From Ulota crispa (Eukaryota > Streptophyta > Bryopsida > Orthotrichales > Orthotrichaceae): a DNA stretch of 64,000 nt. Position numbers and translations under genes: made by a program. The stretch spans positions 22,515,167-22,579,166 of the forward strand of contig OY987246.1 in the NCBI GenBank assembly GCA_963920765.1, read 5' to 3'. Within the stretch, counting starts at the first letter, position 1. Every line of letters starts with the position of its first letter. This document shows positions 12,644 through 24,670 of this stretch, piece by piece. The notes under the pieces are model-generated. The model searched no databases and had not been told where the DNA came from. It saw only the letters and a list, made by a program, of their open reading frames with translations.

Positions 12644-14895
12644 GGTGAATTATTTTTCTTCACTCGCTAGTCCAAAGTCTGACACACCCGTGAGTTTGCA
12701 ATTAGGGTTTTGTGCACAAGTTGGGGGTTTGAGCGACTAAGACATCGGAAAGGATGAGCCGCGCAAAAGTGAGTTTGTGAAATTCATTCCTAACGTGGAT
12801 CACGTTAGGAGTGGATTCTAGAGGTGACTCACCTTGCTATTCACTAGTAAATTCACCAAGATGAACCGCTACGTGAGTCACTTGAAAAAATTGATGTTTG
12901 AAACCCCCTTATAGTGTGGCTAGTTGATAAAAGAAGAATTGGCAATCCTAAGTGGTATGATTTAAGAAAAAAGCGCATGTTTTAAGGAGTTTGTGTTGAT
13001 TGAGAACATGCCCAAATTGAGAAATTAGATTTTGACTTGAGTTGTGAAGATTGCCATTGTTATTTGACTTGCTATGATAAAAACTACTTATCATTGTTTG
13101 AATAGGATGTATATTAATAAATTAAAAAAGTTTTATGAAGAGCCTTCCAATGGTATGCCATGTATTTTGCATTCAATTCGGATAAAAAATCCACCAACAA
13201 AAACTCAAACAAGGAATTGATCGGTAACATTTTATGAACTTCAGTGTGTTTCAAAAAAATTCAACAAGGCAATCCTCCTCCTCCACTTGCGGTTCCTCCC
13301 CCTACTCACATGAAAATATTCAACATAATTTTTTGTTTGCCAATGCGAGAAGATGTTTCACCAACTATAGTAAATATCTTGGATTTTTGCCAATTTATGA
13401 GCATACAAATGTTTATTTTTATACAATGAAAAGTTTTATGTTTTTTTAGAGAACAATTTGGTGATTGTAGAGGAGGACAAGGAAGTTCCTTACAAAACCC
13501 TCATTTAAGTTGATTATGAAGGTATTTAGTCTATACCATATTTTCAACATTGAGAGCTTTAGGATGTTCTAATTTCCATTATGATATGTTCTAATTACAT
13601 TTTAATTAGCAAATTGGAGATGAAATGGTTTTTTTGGATTAATGTTTGCAATTTACAAATTTTCATTGAAAATGATCAATATGTTGATTTTGTAATAATG
13701 AAACTTGGGATGATCATGGGACATAATTTATTGCAAACTTTACTAGTGAGAGATGAGAGTTGGATTTTATACTACATAATTGGTCAAGCCTTGGCAACGA
13801 CAAGTAAGTTATGGGACAAAATCATCTTTAGCAAATTAATACAAATTTTTTTAATCTTGTAGATACACAACTCTTTAAAAAACATGAATGGTAAGGGCTA
13901 CACCTCTATATCACAATCCCTCTTTCCAATTACCCTATGCTATGTGGCAATGAAAATAACAAGAGAAGGTTACAATAAAGAAGAAAAGCCGTAAATATGG
14001 TCTCATGTTCCATCATCCTTTTTGCACCATCTTGAAGGATTAGAACATAGTTTTCTTCTAATAGATGGTTCACATTTGTCCCACATTTCCAATCCAACCA
14101 TTTTTTCAAAAATTTATCTATAAAAAACTAAAAATTGCAACTTCTAATTTGATTGGTGGAAAGTTGCAAATTGAGACTTTTAGCTTTACACCAAATCCCA
14201 AGTCACTAAGGTATGCCTCTATGGCACTATTTTATGGATCTTGGTTCCACCAAAGTGGAGCTTGATTTAAGTTGGGTGCGACAAAAATACAGACTCAATG
14301 TAGGAGCCAAATGCCAATAATGTTCTTGTTAGAAATATTCAAACTCTTTTCTTGCTATTTCTTTTGCCCTTTAGAACCCATTGATGTTGGAAAATTGCAT
14401 GGAGGTGGAGATTGAAGAGTTGGGAAATTGGATTCAATGTGAACGGCTTTTTGAATTCAAAATCTTACTAAATTAGAGCAAACTAGAAGTTGAGAGGAAA
14501 TAGTTGCTCATTTTATGTTTCCACAACATTGTTGTTGTGCACTAGAAGCAATCAAGAGGTGAGATTTTTAGTAAACATAGGGCTTCCTTCCATTCTTCAC
14601 AAATCTTGTCTTTCCTTTTATTATACAAACTCCATGGTGGAAAAAATTTCATTTTTATACTAACAAAGAAAACATAAAAAAAATAAAAAATAAAAATCAT
14701 TTTTTGTTTTCAACTATATTATTCACAAAAGATGATTTGAACTTGTTTTAAAGTCAATAGGTCAATGAGTAGGAGCTCAATATATGTAATGGGGAACCAT
14801 AATACAAAAATAACACCCTCCACTATTTTTGCTTAAAGCCACATATGATTCTTTAAAAACAAGGCTCTACTTTCACTTTCCTTACCATTGTTTCA
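12644..14895. other. Gene-poor stretch, nothing recognised
   Basis: AT-rich DNA with only short open frames (longest about 93 codons near 13.6 kb) that show no family resemblance or splice-linked continuation. A short perfect palindrome, CCTAACGTGG followed by ATCACGTTAGG, lies at about 12788-12810. I see no gene. Confidence 0.5.
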
Positions 14896-15763
14896 TTAAC
14901 CCCTAAAGGACCTAATCCATTTTGAAATGATCTAACTTTATGTCTAAGCTCAATTTTGCCTTTCAGAGTGTGTTCAAACAAAAAATATATATTTTTATTG
15001 CTTAAAACTATGAATGATATATCACTGCAAGAATTTCAATTTATTTCATGAAAAATAAAAAATTGTAATTGTTATCAAATTTTTTCCAAAAAATGAACAT
15101 AAATAAGTTAAAATAGTAAAGAAAGTCCAAGTTAATTGAACTTTTTTCATGAGGTACAAGTAGCATTAAAGACTAATGCAAAAAAATTTCAATTGGTTAT
15201 TTTATTTTTTACACCTAAAATAGCCACAATAAAGTATCTAAAGTCAAATTTGACTATCAAACCAAGTTTATCCTTATATTTAATTAATTTGTGAAATTTT
15301 GATACTTTTTATTGGAAGATACATTCTTTTACTACTTACATTATTTTTTTCGATAAGCTTGATGGAAAATTTGAATTGTTGTGTTTTTTTAAAGCTAAAT
15401 GTGGAAATAAAATCATATCAATTAGAATACTTATTAAAAAACCTATAATTTCTACTATAAATGAATGGTAGAATGAGAAACATAGTTTTGTAGTTTAAAT
15501 TTAAAATGCATTTAAAGAGTAGAAAATATGAATGAAAAGCACACCATATTGTGTTATTTGGATTTTAACACTTGATGCTTTCAATGGCAATAACTCTTTG
15601 ATTTTTGACATTTTTCAAAAATATTAAATGTAATAGAAAGGAAACTTGTCAAGCTTCATTTTTTTAGTTTGAACCATGTACCAAAAATTGATATTTTGAA
15701 AGTTACAATCAGGGTTGACCAAGGCAAATCCACTTTTTGGATGCAGGGACCTTTAAGGGTTAA
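14896..15763. mobile_element. TTAA-flanked piggyBac-like element, 868 bases
   Basis: Begins TTAACCCCTAAAGGACCTAA and ends GGGACCTTTAAGGGTTAA, an inverted match across about 17 bases with TTAA at both edges. There is no open frame of transposase size, so it is non-autonomous. Confidence 0.72.
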
Positions 15764-16569
15764 GGCTTAATTACATCTCCTTCTATGGAAAGCCCATCCA
15801 AACATTTTTAAATTAAACAAGTTAAAACATGTTTGTTTGTAAATTCATAGAACACGTGAAGATGATGACAAGGCTTCCAAAGTACTCCAACCTTGTCAGG
15901 TGGATCTAGTTTACCTCCAAAAATAAACAAGATGGCCCATTGTTAGATTTGTTTTTTGATAACCCCTCAAAAGATCTTATTTGAGGCAAATTTAGGATTT
16001 TGAAACATATTTGTGTGTGCTTACAAGTTTGAACATCTCAATATTACTCATTTAAATAAGATTACATTAAACCATAACTTCTTAATGGGGGTTTTAAATA
16101 TATATAGTATATGCCCCCCATGTTGTTGGACTTTGCCCTCCTCACTGGAACATTTTTTTTGTAAGTTCTTTCCTCACAAGCATTGTCCTCTTACATAGTG
16201 AATCTTGCACATGCATGAAACTATAAATACTCTTGAATTACTTTCAAGCAAACATTTATGTTGAATGTCCATGTCCAAAAGGCAAACATTTATTGACATT
16301 GTTGCACTCTAACGTTATTGGCTTTGGACCAATGAGCACAAAGATTGATTTCTTTTCATAGACAATTAGAGAGATGAAATGTCAAAAAAACTAGTTGAAA
16401 CTTGAAAGAGTTGGATAAAACCGGCTAGATTGTTGGAAAACGTCTAATTATAGGATATGTATATAGGTAAAATACAATGCATGTACTCATAAAACCAATT
16501 GAAATTACAAAATGTAGGATATTTTACCTAGTGGATGCATTAAAAAAACCAATTGAAATTAGGGAAAAT

Positions 16570-16770
16570 TTGATTGATATTCTTGGTTTTGAAGAATGGA
16601 ATAAAGATATGACAAGTTTTTTTGGAAGTTTATGGGGTTATTTTTTGAGTGCTTGAATTAGTATGGAACAAAGTCAATTAAATTTAGTTGATCAAATTCA
16701 AAAGGTTTATCGGTCACAAGGAGTACATATATCAGATAAACAGTTTGCAATATTTGTTCAGATGCTTTTG
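16570..16770 (+). pseudogene. rpoC2: Decayed plastid rpoC2 fragment (nuclear plastid DNA)
   Basis: Read in the frame starting at 16570, the DNA gives FEEWNKDMTSFFGSLWGYFL, one TGA stop, then [18 protein letters not shown] and [18 protein letters not shown]. This matches a conserved part of the plastid RNA polymerase beta'' subunit: the segment leading to [27 protein letters not shown]. Similarity stops near 16770 and the flanks are ordinary AT-rich intergenic DNA. It is about 65 codons of a protein usually well over 1000 residues, with an in-frame stop and changes in the IEIIVRQ motif. I infer an old transfer of plastid DNA to the nucleus that no longer codes for anything. Confidence 0.87.
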
Positions 16771-17597
16771 GTTTTTTAGGAATTGCATAAATACCTTAAG
16801 ACCATAATTTTCAAGCATTTGTTTTGTTGCATGTCACTTCCTTCTCTCTTTCTGAGCATGCTGCTTTGTTCTTGTTTTGTTGCACTCCTTGCTTCAGCAT
16901 TGGTTGTGACACATCCTACACAAGCAGAACAAACCTTTGTGGTTGCTCCTATGAAAATTGATTTACAAATTGGCTAGCATTATTCTTCTATGCAAAGAGT
17001 TTTGTTAGCATGTCATGAAGGTAGCAATTGCCAGCAAGGATTGCAACAAAACAAAAAAATAGCAGCGTATGCACAAAGAGAGAAGGAAGTGCTAGTGCAC
17101 AATAGAACAAATGATTGAAAATCATGGTCCAAAGGTACTTATGCAATTTTTGAAAAATTAGGAGTATTTACACAAATATTGCAAACCATTGTCCAAAATA
17201 TATTTGAGTTTCATCGGTTGATTTCCTTCAATTCTTGTATTGAACCGATTTATCGAGGAACTATTTTATTTAAAATTTCTATTTCATTTTGCATATTTTT
17301 TAAAAAGATTTTTAATTGATTTTGCAACAGATGTTTAAAAATTGCAAACGCTTTTTCCTCAATTCAACAAGCTAGCTTCAAACTATTTGTTGGTTCTTCA
17401 CGGATTTTGTTGCAAACTCCAAGAGTATTCATCAAAATGTCCTTTTAAATTAAAATATATAAGATTCTTATTGAGAAAGCTCAAAATCTCCCCAAACACT
17501 ATTTGAACTGCAACAAAGGAGATTTTATATCAACAAAAGCATCTCCAAAGAAGTTTGAGTAGGTAAAGCAAGTCACATTGACAGTGCCTCGCGTACC
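16771..17597. other. Gene-poor stretch
   Basis: No family resemblance beyond the end of the rpoC2 fragment. A short hydrophobic open frame at 16783-16977 (KHLFCCMSLPSLFLSMLLCS) has no support as a gene. TGCAACAAAA-type runs recur loosely. Confidence 0.45.
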
Positions 17598-17831
17598 TTA
17601 ACCCTTAAAAGACCATAGGGCATAGTATATACGCTACCATATAATCGGTATGTGCTGCCAGTAAGAAGCTTTAATTTGAGATCTCAAGTAGCTCACTAGA
17701 ACATCATTGATCTATTCTCCAACTTCTTTATTGATCTCAAATGTAGTAGAGGTGTGAATCCATTCCAAATATAAGAAAAACACCCTGTATTATATTAGTC
17801 GCAGCTGCATGCTGAGTCCTTTAGGGGTTAA
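17598..17831. mobile_element. TTAA-flanked piggyBac-like MITE, family A (reverse orientation)
   Basis: Begins TTAACCCTTAAAAGACCATA and ends GAGTCCTTTAGGGGTTAA. The interior is the reverse complement of the 7704-7937 copy. It abuts the edge of the gypsy LTR-like region at 17840. Confidence 0.75.
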
Positions 17832-17839
17832 GGGTTAAC

Positions 17840-19892
17840 TGCGTGTTCATCACAATTATTGTTATGAACCTCCCACAATCCGCAACTGAAATCCTCCAAA
17901 CACTCAAGTAAACCAACAATCAATATATATATAAAAACTAGAAAGACAACAAGGAGCTCAACCTCCCAACCATAGAGAGAGACTAATTCCAAAAGAATTT
18001 GTCTCCTCACCCTCTAAGCCCCATCTTATACTATCAATCTTTTCCATAGAAATAGAATTGTTTTAACTATTTTTATCTTTCTATCTTTAACACTCATCCT
18101 TAACTAATTGTTAAGGTAAAAGTCTTAGTTACATTTAGAAGTATTCTAAATGTAACTCATATCAAATATCATCTTTTACTTGGAATTGTCTAACTCCAAG
18201 TTCCACTCATTGTCTTGTCATCAAGTGTACATCCATGCCTTTGTCCTCAAGTTGTACCTCCTATATACTTGTACTCAAAGGTAGTACTGTTGTCATACAA
18301 TTGGAGTTAGCTAACTCCAATGCACAAATCCATCATCCACAGATGTTTGCCTTCATGGCTTTTCTCCTGGTTTGCTAATTCACATTTCATTGTGAGTTAG
18401 TTCATTCATTAATCATTCATCCATCCTAATAAAAGTCATGACACAAATTCCTCCTTAAAAGCATTCATTGTCTTCAATGAGAAAGTTAGGGTAGTCCTTT
18501 CGAAAATCAATCTCTCGTTCTCAAGAAGCTTCATCCTCTAGATAATCTTTCCATTTAATCAAAAATCTACGAAATGATTTGTTCCGTAGATGCTGCATAT
18601 CCATTTTTAGTATCTTTTCTGGTTCTGCCAGCAATTCTCCTTCAGGAGCAGCTTTGGGAAGCTCTAGCAATACATGAGTAGGATCAGAAATATATTTCCT
18701 CAACAAACCCACATGAAAAACATTGTGAATTTTCCAATCACTTGGCAATTTTAATTCATAAACCACAAGTCCTATTCGTTTGACAATTTCAAATGGGCCA
18801 CAAAATCAAGGAGATAACTTTCTTGACTTACCAAGTTTTAGTCCTGATCTTTGAGGTGTAACTTTTAAGAACACCTTATCACCTACATTAAACTCACAAT
18901 GGCTTCTTTTTTGATCCGCATAATATTTAGCTTGATCTTGAGCACTTTTTATATTCAATTTTATAAATTCAATAACTTCATTCATATCTCTAATCATTTG
19001 GTTAACACTTTTGATCTTTGAATTAGGGGTTGATATAGAAATTGGAGTTCTACATTCTTTGACCATACAAGGCAAAGAATGGACTAACACCAGTACAACT
19101 ATGTGTTGCATTATTATAAGAAAATTGTACCAAGTGTAACCACTTATCCCAAGAGTGTTGTTTTTTTCCTATATGCATCCTAAGCATATCTTCAAGAGTT
19201 CGATTAGTTCTTTCAATTTGACCATCGATTTCAGGGTGATAAGTTGTGCTTAATTTAATCTTTGTTTCGCATTGTTCAAATGGTGATGACCAAAATTCAC
19301 TTACAAATTGATGATCCCTATCACTTATAAATTCTGACGGTAAGCCATGGTTTTGAAATACATGTTTCATGAACAATTCTCCTACACTAGAGGGGGTGAC
19401 AGTAGTAATTGTAGGAATAAAATGAGTTGATTTTATCAAGTGGTCTACTACAACAAAGATGCTATCAAATCCAGTTAGAGTTTTAGGTAAACTCACAATA
19501 AAATCCATAGATATAGACTCCCACTTTAAGTTTGGAATTCCAAGAGGTTGTAAAAATCCAGGGTTTTTTATTTGTTTACTTTTGGAAATTTGACACTTCA
19601 AACACCTCTCTACATATTCCTTAATGTCTTTTTTCATTTCTTGCCAATAATAATGACGTTTAATAAGCATATAGGTTTTTTGAAAACCTGGATGGCCTGC
19701 AATGGGTATGTCATGAAGATTATGCATAATTTGAAGTCTAAATTCCCCTTGTTTAAGAATACAAACTCTTGTATTATAATACAATATACCCTTTTCCAAA
19801 TTATATGCTTTAAAATTTTCTATCTCTTCACTAAACCTAGATGCTTTAGTCAAACTTTCATATGGATTTTCAAAGATGCCCGGAGAGATCAT
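17840..19892 (-). mobile_element. Ty3/gypsy (chromovirus-like) retroelement fossil: 3' part with probable LTR
   Basis: Fossil of a plant Ty3/gypsy element. Coding remnants on the minus strand at 18521-19892 show, in order, the integrase H2C2 zinc-binding region, the integrase core and the C-terminal integrase region. The last has the WKIHNVFHVGLLRKY motif and a chromodomain-like tail. Upstream at 18443 a purine-rich tract meets TGTCATGAC. From there to 17840 is a probable 3' LTR of about 600 bases with TG/CA-type ends. Gag, protease, reverse transcriptase, RNase H, primer site and 5' LTR are absent from the window. It is broken, with two or more interruptions in the remaining coding part. The length of intact frame suggests moderate rather than great age. 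Confidence 0.9.
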
Positions 19893-20405
19893 TGAGCGCG
19901 ACGAGATTTTTGTTTAGAACTTGTAACTTAGAAATGAACCAGAATTGAAGATCCGAAGATACGATCTGCATCAAAATCATGATTTTTTTTAGATATAAAT
20001 ACATAGAACTCTATAGAGATCACTCGCAGTACATTACTCGCTTTTGCATTATTTGCTTTCGCATGCGCAAGCTTCATTTTGAACGATAGAATTACGAAGC
20101 GGAACTTGATGATCAAACTTTTAGCAATCTTGCGGCATAGCACTAACTTAGTTTCGATCTTTACTTTAAAAATTTCGGTAAGAGACTCCGGTATGAGATG
20201 CAGCAAATTATGAGAGAGAGGAGGAAAGAAGATGAAGAAGCGACGGCGTGCGACTATGTGTTAGGGTTATACTGGCTCTAGAAGCTTCTTTTCGTATGCC
20301 GTGATTTTGCAAGAACTTTTCCGGAGCTCAGAGCGCACTTCAGAAATACATTTAGAGATCAGATCACGCAGAGAAACAGAGAAAAAGACAACAAGTGGAG
20401 GCAGA

Positions 20406-20792
20406 ATGGCAGGAGAATTGGCGCTAACGGAGCTTCTTGATTCCCGATTTCTCACGACCGTTTGGCCGTATGCGGTATTCATCATCTTGTTTCCGGCATT
20501 TGCGAAACCCTTGCGACTGGTGATCTTGATTGCTTTTACAATTCTCCGACTACTTGTGCGCATTGTTCTGTTTCTAATTTCTGTGCCGGTTTACATACTC
20601 CTTCTGCCAGCTCGTGCCCTTGTTTTCTTCACCAAGCTGGTTCTAAAGGTTGTATATTACGTAGCCGTAGCTGCGATTCTGTATCAGCTGTTCAGAAGAA
20701 CGCTGAATGCAGAAATGATGAAGGAGAGTTTTGGCGAGGTTTTTGCAGTATGTACAAGGTACTTTTCTGCAGCAATGAAACAAATAATTTGA
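20406..20792 (+). CDS. Small multi-pass membrane protein of unknown family
   Basis: Single-exon frame of 128 residues starting MAGELALTELLDSRFL. Three hydrophobic segments follow at about residues 17-33, 36-62 and 63-92, separated by Arg/Lys-containing turns (KPLR, LRLLVR, PARAL, RR). A short polar tail ends in AAMKQII. I do not recognise the family; a small organellar or endomembrane protein is possible. I chose the internal ATG because the region just before it is GA-rich and UTR-like, although the frame stays open 35 codons further upstream. A GTATGT sequence near 20748 could be a splice donor, which would give a different C-terminus. GC content is higher than the flanks, which favours a real gene. 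It begins about 0.5 kb after the gypsy fossil ends. Confidence 0.5.
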   Translation: MAGELALTELLDSRFLTTVWPYAVFIILFPAFAKPLRLVILIAFTILRLLVRIVLFLISVPVYILLLPARALVFFTKLVLKVVYYVAVAAILYQLFRRTLNAEMMKESFGEVFAVCTRYFSAAMKQII

Positions 20793-21113
20793 ATCTTGTA
20801 TATTTAGCCTGCTCATTTTAAGAGATTCAAACGCAGAAGGCTCATAATTTTGCTTTAAGAAATTCCTCTTTGGTGTTGCTAACTTGTAAGCATCCTTTCT
20901 ATTGACACAATTGCTCATTTGAAAAATAAGAATCTTGTTGTTGTTGTTGCATTGGTTGTTATACACAATGACATCCTTTTGGTTCAATTATCAGGTAGTT
21001 TTGTTTGAAAGAAAGCACTAAAACAACAAACAAGTTTGTGGTGTGAAATTGTTGGTTGTTTTTTGTATTCTTTTGCGTATTTTTGATTCTAAGGTAGCAT
21101 GGAGGTTTGCCTT

Positions 21114-21631
21114 TAATCCCTAAATGCCCAAGTGACCAGATTTGGGCCGCGAGGAAATTTTGAAGATGAATAAAAAATTATCAAATCATTATTTTCCGTA
21201 TTTTTTTTTCAATATAAGTTTGTTTTGAAGTCTACTTTCAACATCAAAAATCTGATTTTGAAAATAAAAGTTGATGATTTTTCTACTTGAGATTTTGTAC
21301 AAGGGTGTCCTTTGCAATCTTGAATTTTTTAGTGTTGGAAGATCTTGAAAATGAGCCTCAAATACACTAGAGCTTGGAGAAATATCCACATTAGAAATCC
21401 ATTTAAAAGTAATGCAAGAGTAGATTTTAATTGATTCAAGTTAGACATGTAATGACCTAAAACCTCATATTTTTATGGTGACCAATTTTTTAGATTTGAC
21501 ATGTGAAACGAAGATTGAAAGACTTTAAATCACTTTTGCAGTTTTAACACCCTCATGTTCAAACATTCTAATCTTTCAAACTATAAGTGATATTGTTGTG
21601 TTTTCTTTTTCCATGTAATCTCTAACATGTC
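21114..21631. mobile_element. TTAA-flanked piggyBac-like element, family B, truncated
   Basis: Left end reads TTAATCCCTAAATGCCCAAG. The sequence then follows the 38047-38688 copy in the same orientation, but stops after CTCTAACATGT where another inverted-repeat element begins. The right terminus is missing. Confidence 0.7.
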
Positions 21632-21760
21632 TAAGGGTATGTTCACACTTGGTATTAGGAGGCATATTAACAATATTAATGGACTCTAAATGTGTGTCCA
21701 AACACATCTAACTTTCCTTTGCTACTACCACTCTTAACACAAAGTGTGAACATACTCTTA
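21632..21760. mobile_element. Small MITE of about 130 bases at the break of a family B copy
   Basis: Ends are inverted repeats: TAAGGGTATGTTCACACTTG on the left, and AAAGTGTGAACATACTCTTA on the right. There is little interior and no coding capacity. It sits exactly where the family B element stops. Confidence 0.7.
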
Positions 21761-22632
21761 TACAAACAAATTGTAAGAGGTCAAAAATAAATTGTTATGT
21801 TTTTGTACCTATACCCAAATTTCAATGTATTAGTATTGAGAATTGTGGCTTGAACATTTTATAAGAAGTACCTACTTTTAATTTGGATTAATTAGGACAC
21901 GGGTTGATACAAACTTACAAGCTTACTTTTGTGTTATCCTAACCCTCATTCAATTAACATATGTGTGTGGAGGGATTTGGGTGAATAATGTAGTTGAGAC
22001 ATTGTAGTGCAACTTGTAGACCTTCTTTGTTAAAGGTTAATTATTTTGATAGGTGTAAATTATTTTCAGCTCTAGCCATTTACTACAAAAATTGTCTACT
22101 TACAAAATAATATTGACACGTAGTAGAATTTGTCTTCCTCAAATTAGTAAATCATTCTCATCTCTACCTAAAGAATTCATGTTCAAAATTCAAATAACAA
22201 GAGGCTTTGTTGTTAATTTTTAGTGTGGTTGTACCATGGATGTAGCTTGAAGCACGTTGGAGATTAGAGCTTGATTTTCTAATTAACTTGTTGTTTCAAT
22301 TAGTGCCATTGTTCGAACCAAATTATTTTAAAACTGTGGCATTTTGTTAAATACATAGCTTTTGATAAATTGAGTTTGTAGAGCAGCGAGATTAATACTA
22401 AGGCTACGTCAATATGTAGTTTAAAAAAAACATCATGAAAAACTATAATCTGGAGCAATTTATTTATACTTCAACACTAAATGGAACATACAATGATTAA
22501 TAATCCTACAAATAAGCAATCTGAACCAACAATGTAGTACCATTAGGCATACTACCAATGGTTAAAATAATAATTATCATCAATTTATAATAACAATTCT
22601 CTGCATATACATATACATACATATACATAGGG
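21761..22632. other. Gene-free AT-rich stretch
   Basis: No open frames with family resemblance, no RNA gene and no clear inverted repeat were seen. Confidence 0.4.
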
Positions 22633-23007
22633 AATTGCTAAAGCCACATCTAAAATTGCTAATGTCACACCTCAAGGTGTGCTTTGAGCATGAACTATGA
22701 GAATGTAATGTTGATTTTTAAAATTTGGATAAAAGAATTTGTTTCACCTTTATCATTCTAATGTTGTATTCAAAAAATTAGAGGTGCTTGAATTTGAACT
22801 AAAAATATAGGACTTTTGAAATATTTAAAGAAAAAAACATAAAAAAATAGCAATGGTGCAATAAAAGTTCAACAAAAAAAATCATTTGTTTTTCTTTCTT
22901 TCAAGGAAGTGGTAATGCCTTAATTGAGTGAATGATGGATCACTTGAATAAAAAAAATAGCATCAAATTTGCAAAATACATGCTTATAGGGGTGTGGCTT
23001 TAGCAAT
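22633..23007. mobile_element. MITE with ATTGCTAAAGCCACA ends
   Basis: Left end ATTGCTAAAGCCACATC and right end GGTGTGGCTTTAGCAAT are inverted matches. The interior is AT-rich and non-coding. TA-rich simple repeats flank both sides (ACATATACAT on the left, a long microsatellite on the right). Confidence 0.65.
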
Positions 23008-23159
<152 letters not shown>

Positions 23160-23764
23160 TAAATAAGAATATTCACTTTAATTATGCTTCTTGATATCAA
23201 ATCTCTAACTATAAATTGCATGTACAAATAAGAGTGTTGCAAAGAAAGCAAATGCTACACCATGTTCAAACTCAATTTTCTTGTTGCAACAAAGACATGT
23301 TTAGAAAGATAAGGTTTGAGCTAGTTACGTGCAAGAATGGACTTTGTACATCTACTTTGAATTTATGTCTAAATTCATTTCCTCACCAACTTTGTAAATA
23401 AACACCTTTGTCAAAAGCTTCAAAGTATGTAGTTAGAGTAGAGTGGAAATCCCTTCTTCCATGCAAACTCCAAACTTTTCCATCTCCCACTACCATAACT
23501 TACAAAAGTTTTGAAAATTACTTATTATTTGGAAAACTACGAGAACTAGGGTCACACATGGTCTCATTTTAAAGAACTACAAAGGAAAATATCTAATCAG
23601 GACTTGAAGTCAAATTATGAATTTGCAATCACCAAAGAACATAAAGTTACCAAGCAGAAAAATTGCGCATCTTCAAATATTTGAAGTGCACAAATTGTTT
23701 GAACTAGGTACTAGAGCTCAGATTCTTTGAAAATGTACTAGAGCATTGTTTGTTGTGCATATCA

Positions 23765-24414
23765 TTAACCCCTAAATACCCAAGGCCTTTCTGAACTTTT
23801 TGGCATTTTCAGGAAAGTGAACAATCAATCAACTTTTTCATAAATCTCATCAAGTTTTTTTAAACTATAATCATACAAATTTAAACTTGACATGTTAGAG
23901 ATTACATGGAAAAAGAAAACACAACAATATCACTTATAGTTTGAAAGATTATAATGTTTGAACATGAAGGTGTAAACTGCAAAAGTGACTTGAAGTCTTC
24001 TAATCCTCATTTCACATGTCAAATCTAAAAAGCTGGTCACCAAAAAAATATGAGGTTTAAGGTCATTACATGTTTAACCTCAACCAAATTACGGCTTTCA
24101 AAATCTACTCATGTATTTTTTTTAAATGGATTTCTAATGCGGATTTTTGCCAAGCTCTAGTGTATTTGAGGCTCATTTTCAAGATCTTCCAACACTAAAA
24201 AACTCAAGATTGCAGTGGACACCCTTGTACAAAATCTTGAATAGAAAAATTGTAAACATTCATTTTCAAAATCAAGTTTTTGACACTAAAAATAGACTTC
24301 AAAACAAACTTATGTTCAAAAGAAAATATCAAAAATAGTGATTTGATAAGATTTTATTCATCTTCAAAGTTTTGCAAACACCCAAATTGGGTGCCTTGGG
24401 CATTTAGGGGTTAA
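23765..24414. mobile_element. TTAA-flanked piggyBac-like element, family B (reverse), 650 bases
   Basis: Begins TTAACCCCTAAATACCCAAG and ends CTTGGGCATTTAGGGGTTAA, inverted matches over about 20 bases with TTAA at both ends. The interior matches the complement of 38047-38688. Only 14 bases separate it from the next TTAA element. Confidence 0.82.
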
Positions 24415-24428
24415 CAGTCACACTCTTC

Positions 24429-24670
24429 TTAACCCTTGAACGATTGAGTAGCCCTTTGCGATCAGTACAATACATAGTATTTTTCTTGTATTTGGAGTGC
24501 ATCCACACCTTTATTACATTTGAGATCAACAAGGAAGTTAGGATATAGATCAATACTGTTTTAGTGAGGTAGTCAAGATCTCAAATTAAAACTTTTTGTA
24601 GGTAGCATATGCCAATTATACAACAATGTACATAGTATGTATTATAGTGGCCTCGTCCTTTAAGGGTTAA
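24429..24670. mobile_element. TTAA-flanked piggyBac-like MITE, family A
   Basis: Begins TTAACCCTTGAACGATTGAG and ends CGTCCTTTAAGGGTTAA. The family A interior is easily recognised. Its right TTAA is also the left TTAA of the next element. Confidence 0.8.

Noticed and set aside
13234-14265. Several 60-93 codon frames
   Set aside because: No resemblance to known families, no in-phase splice joins and an AT-driven composition.
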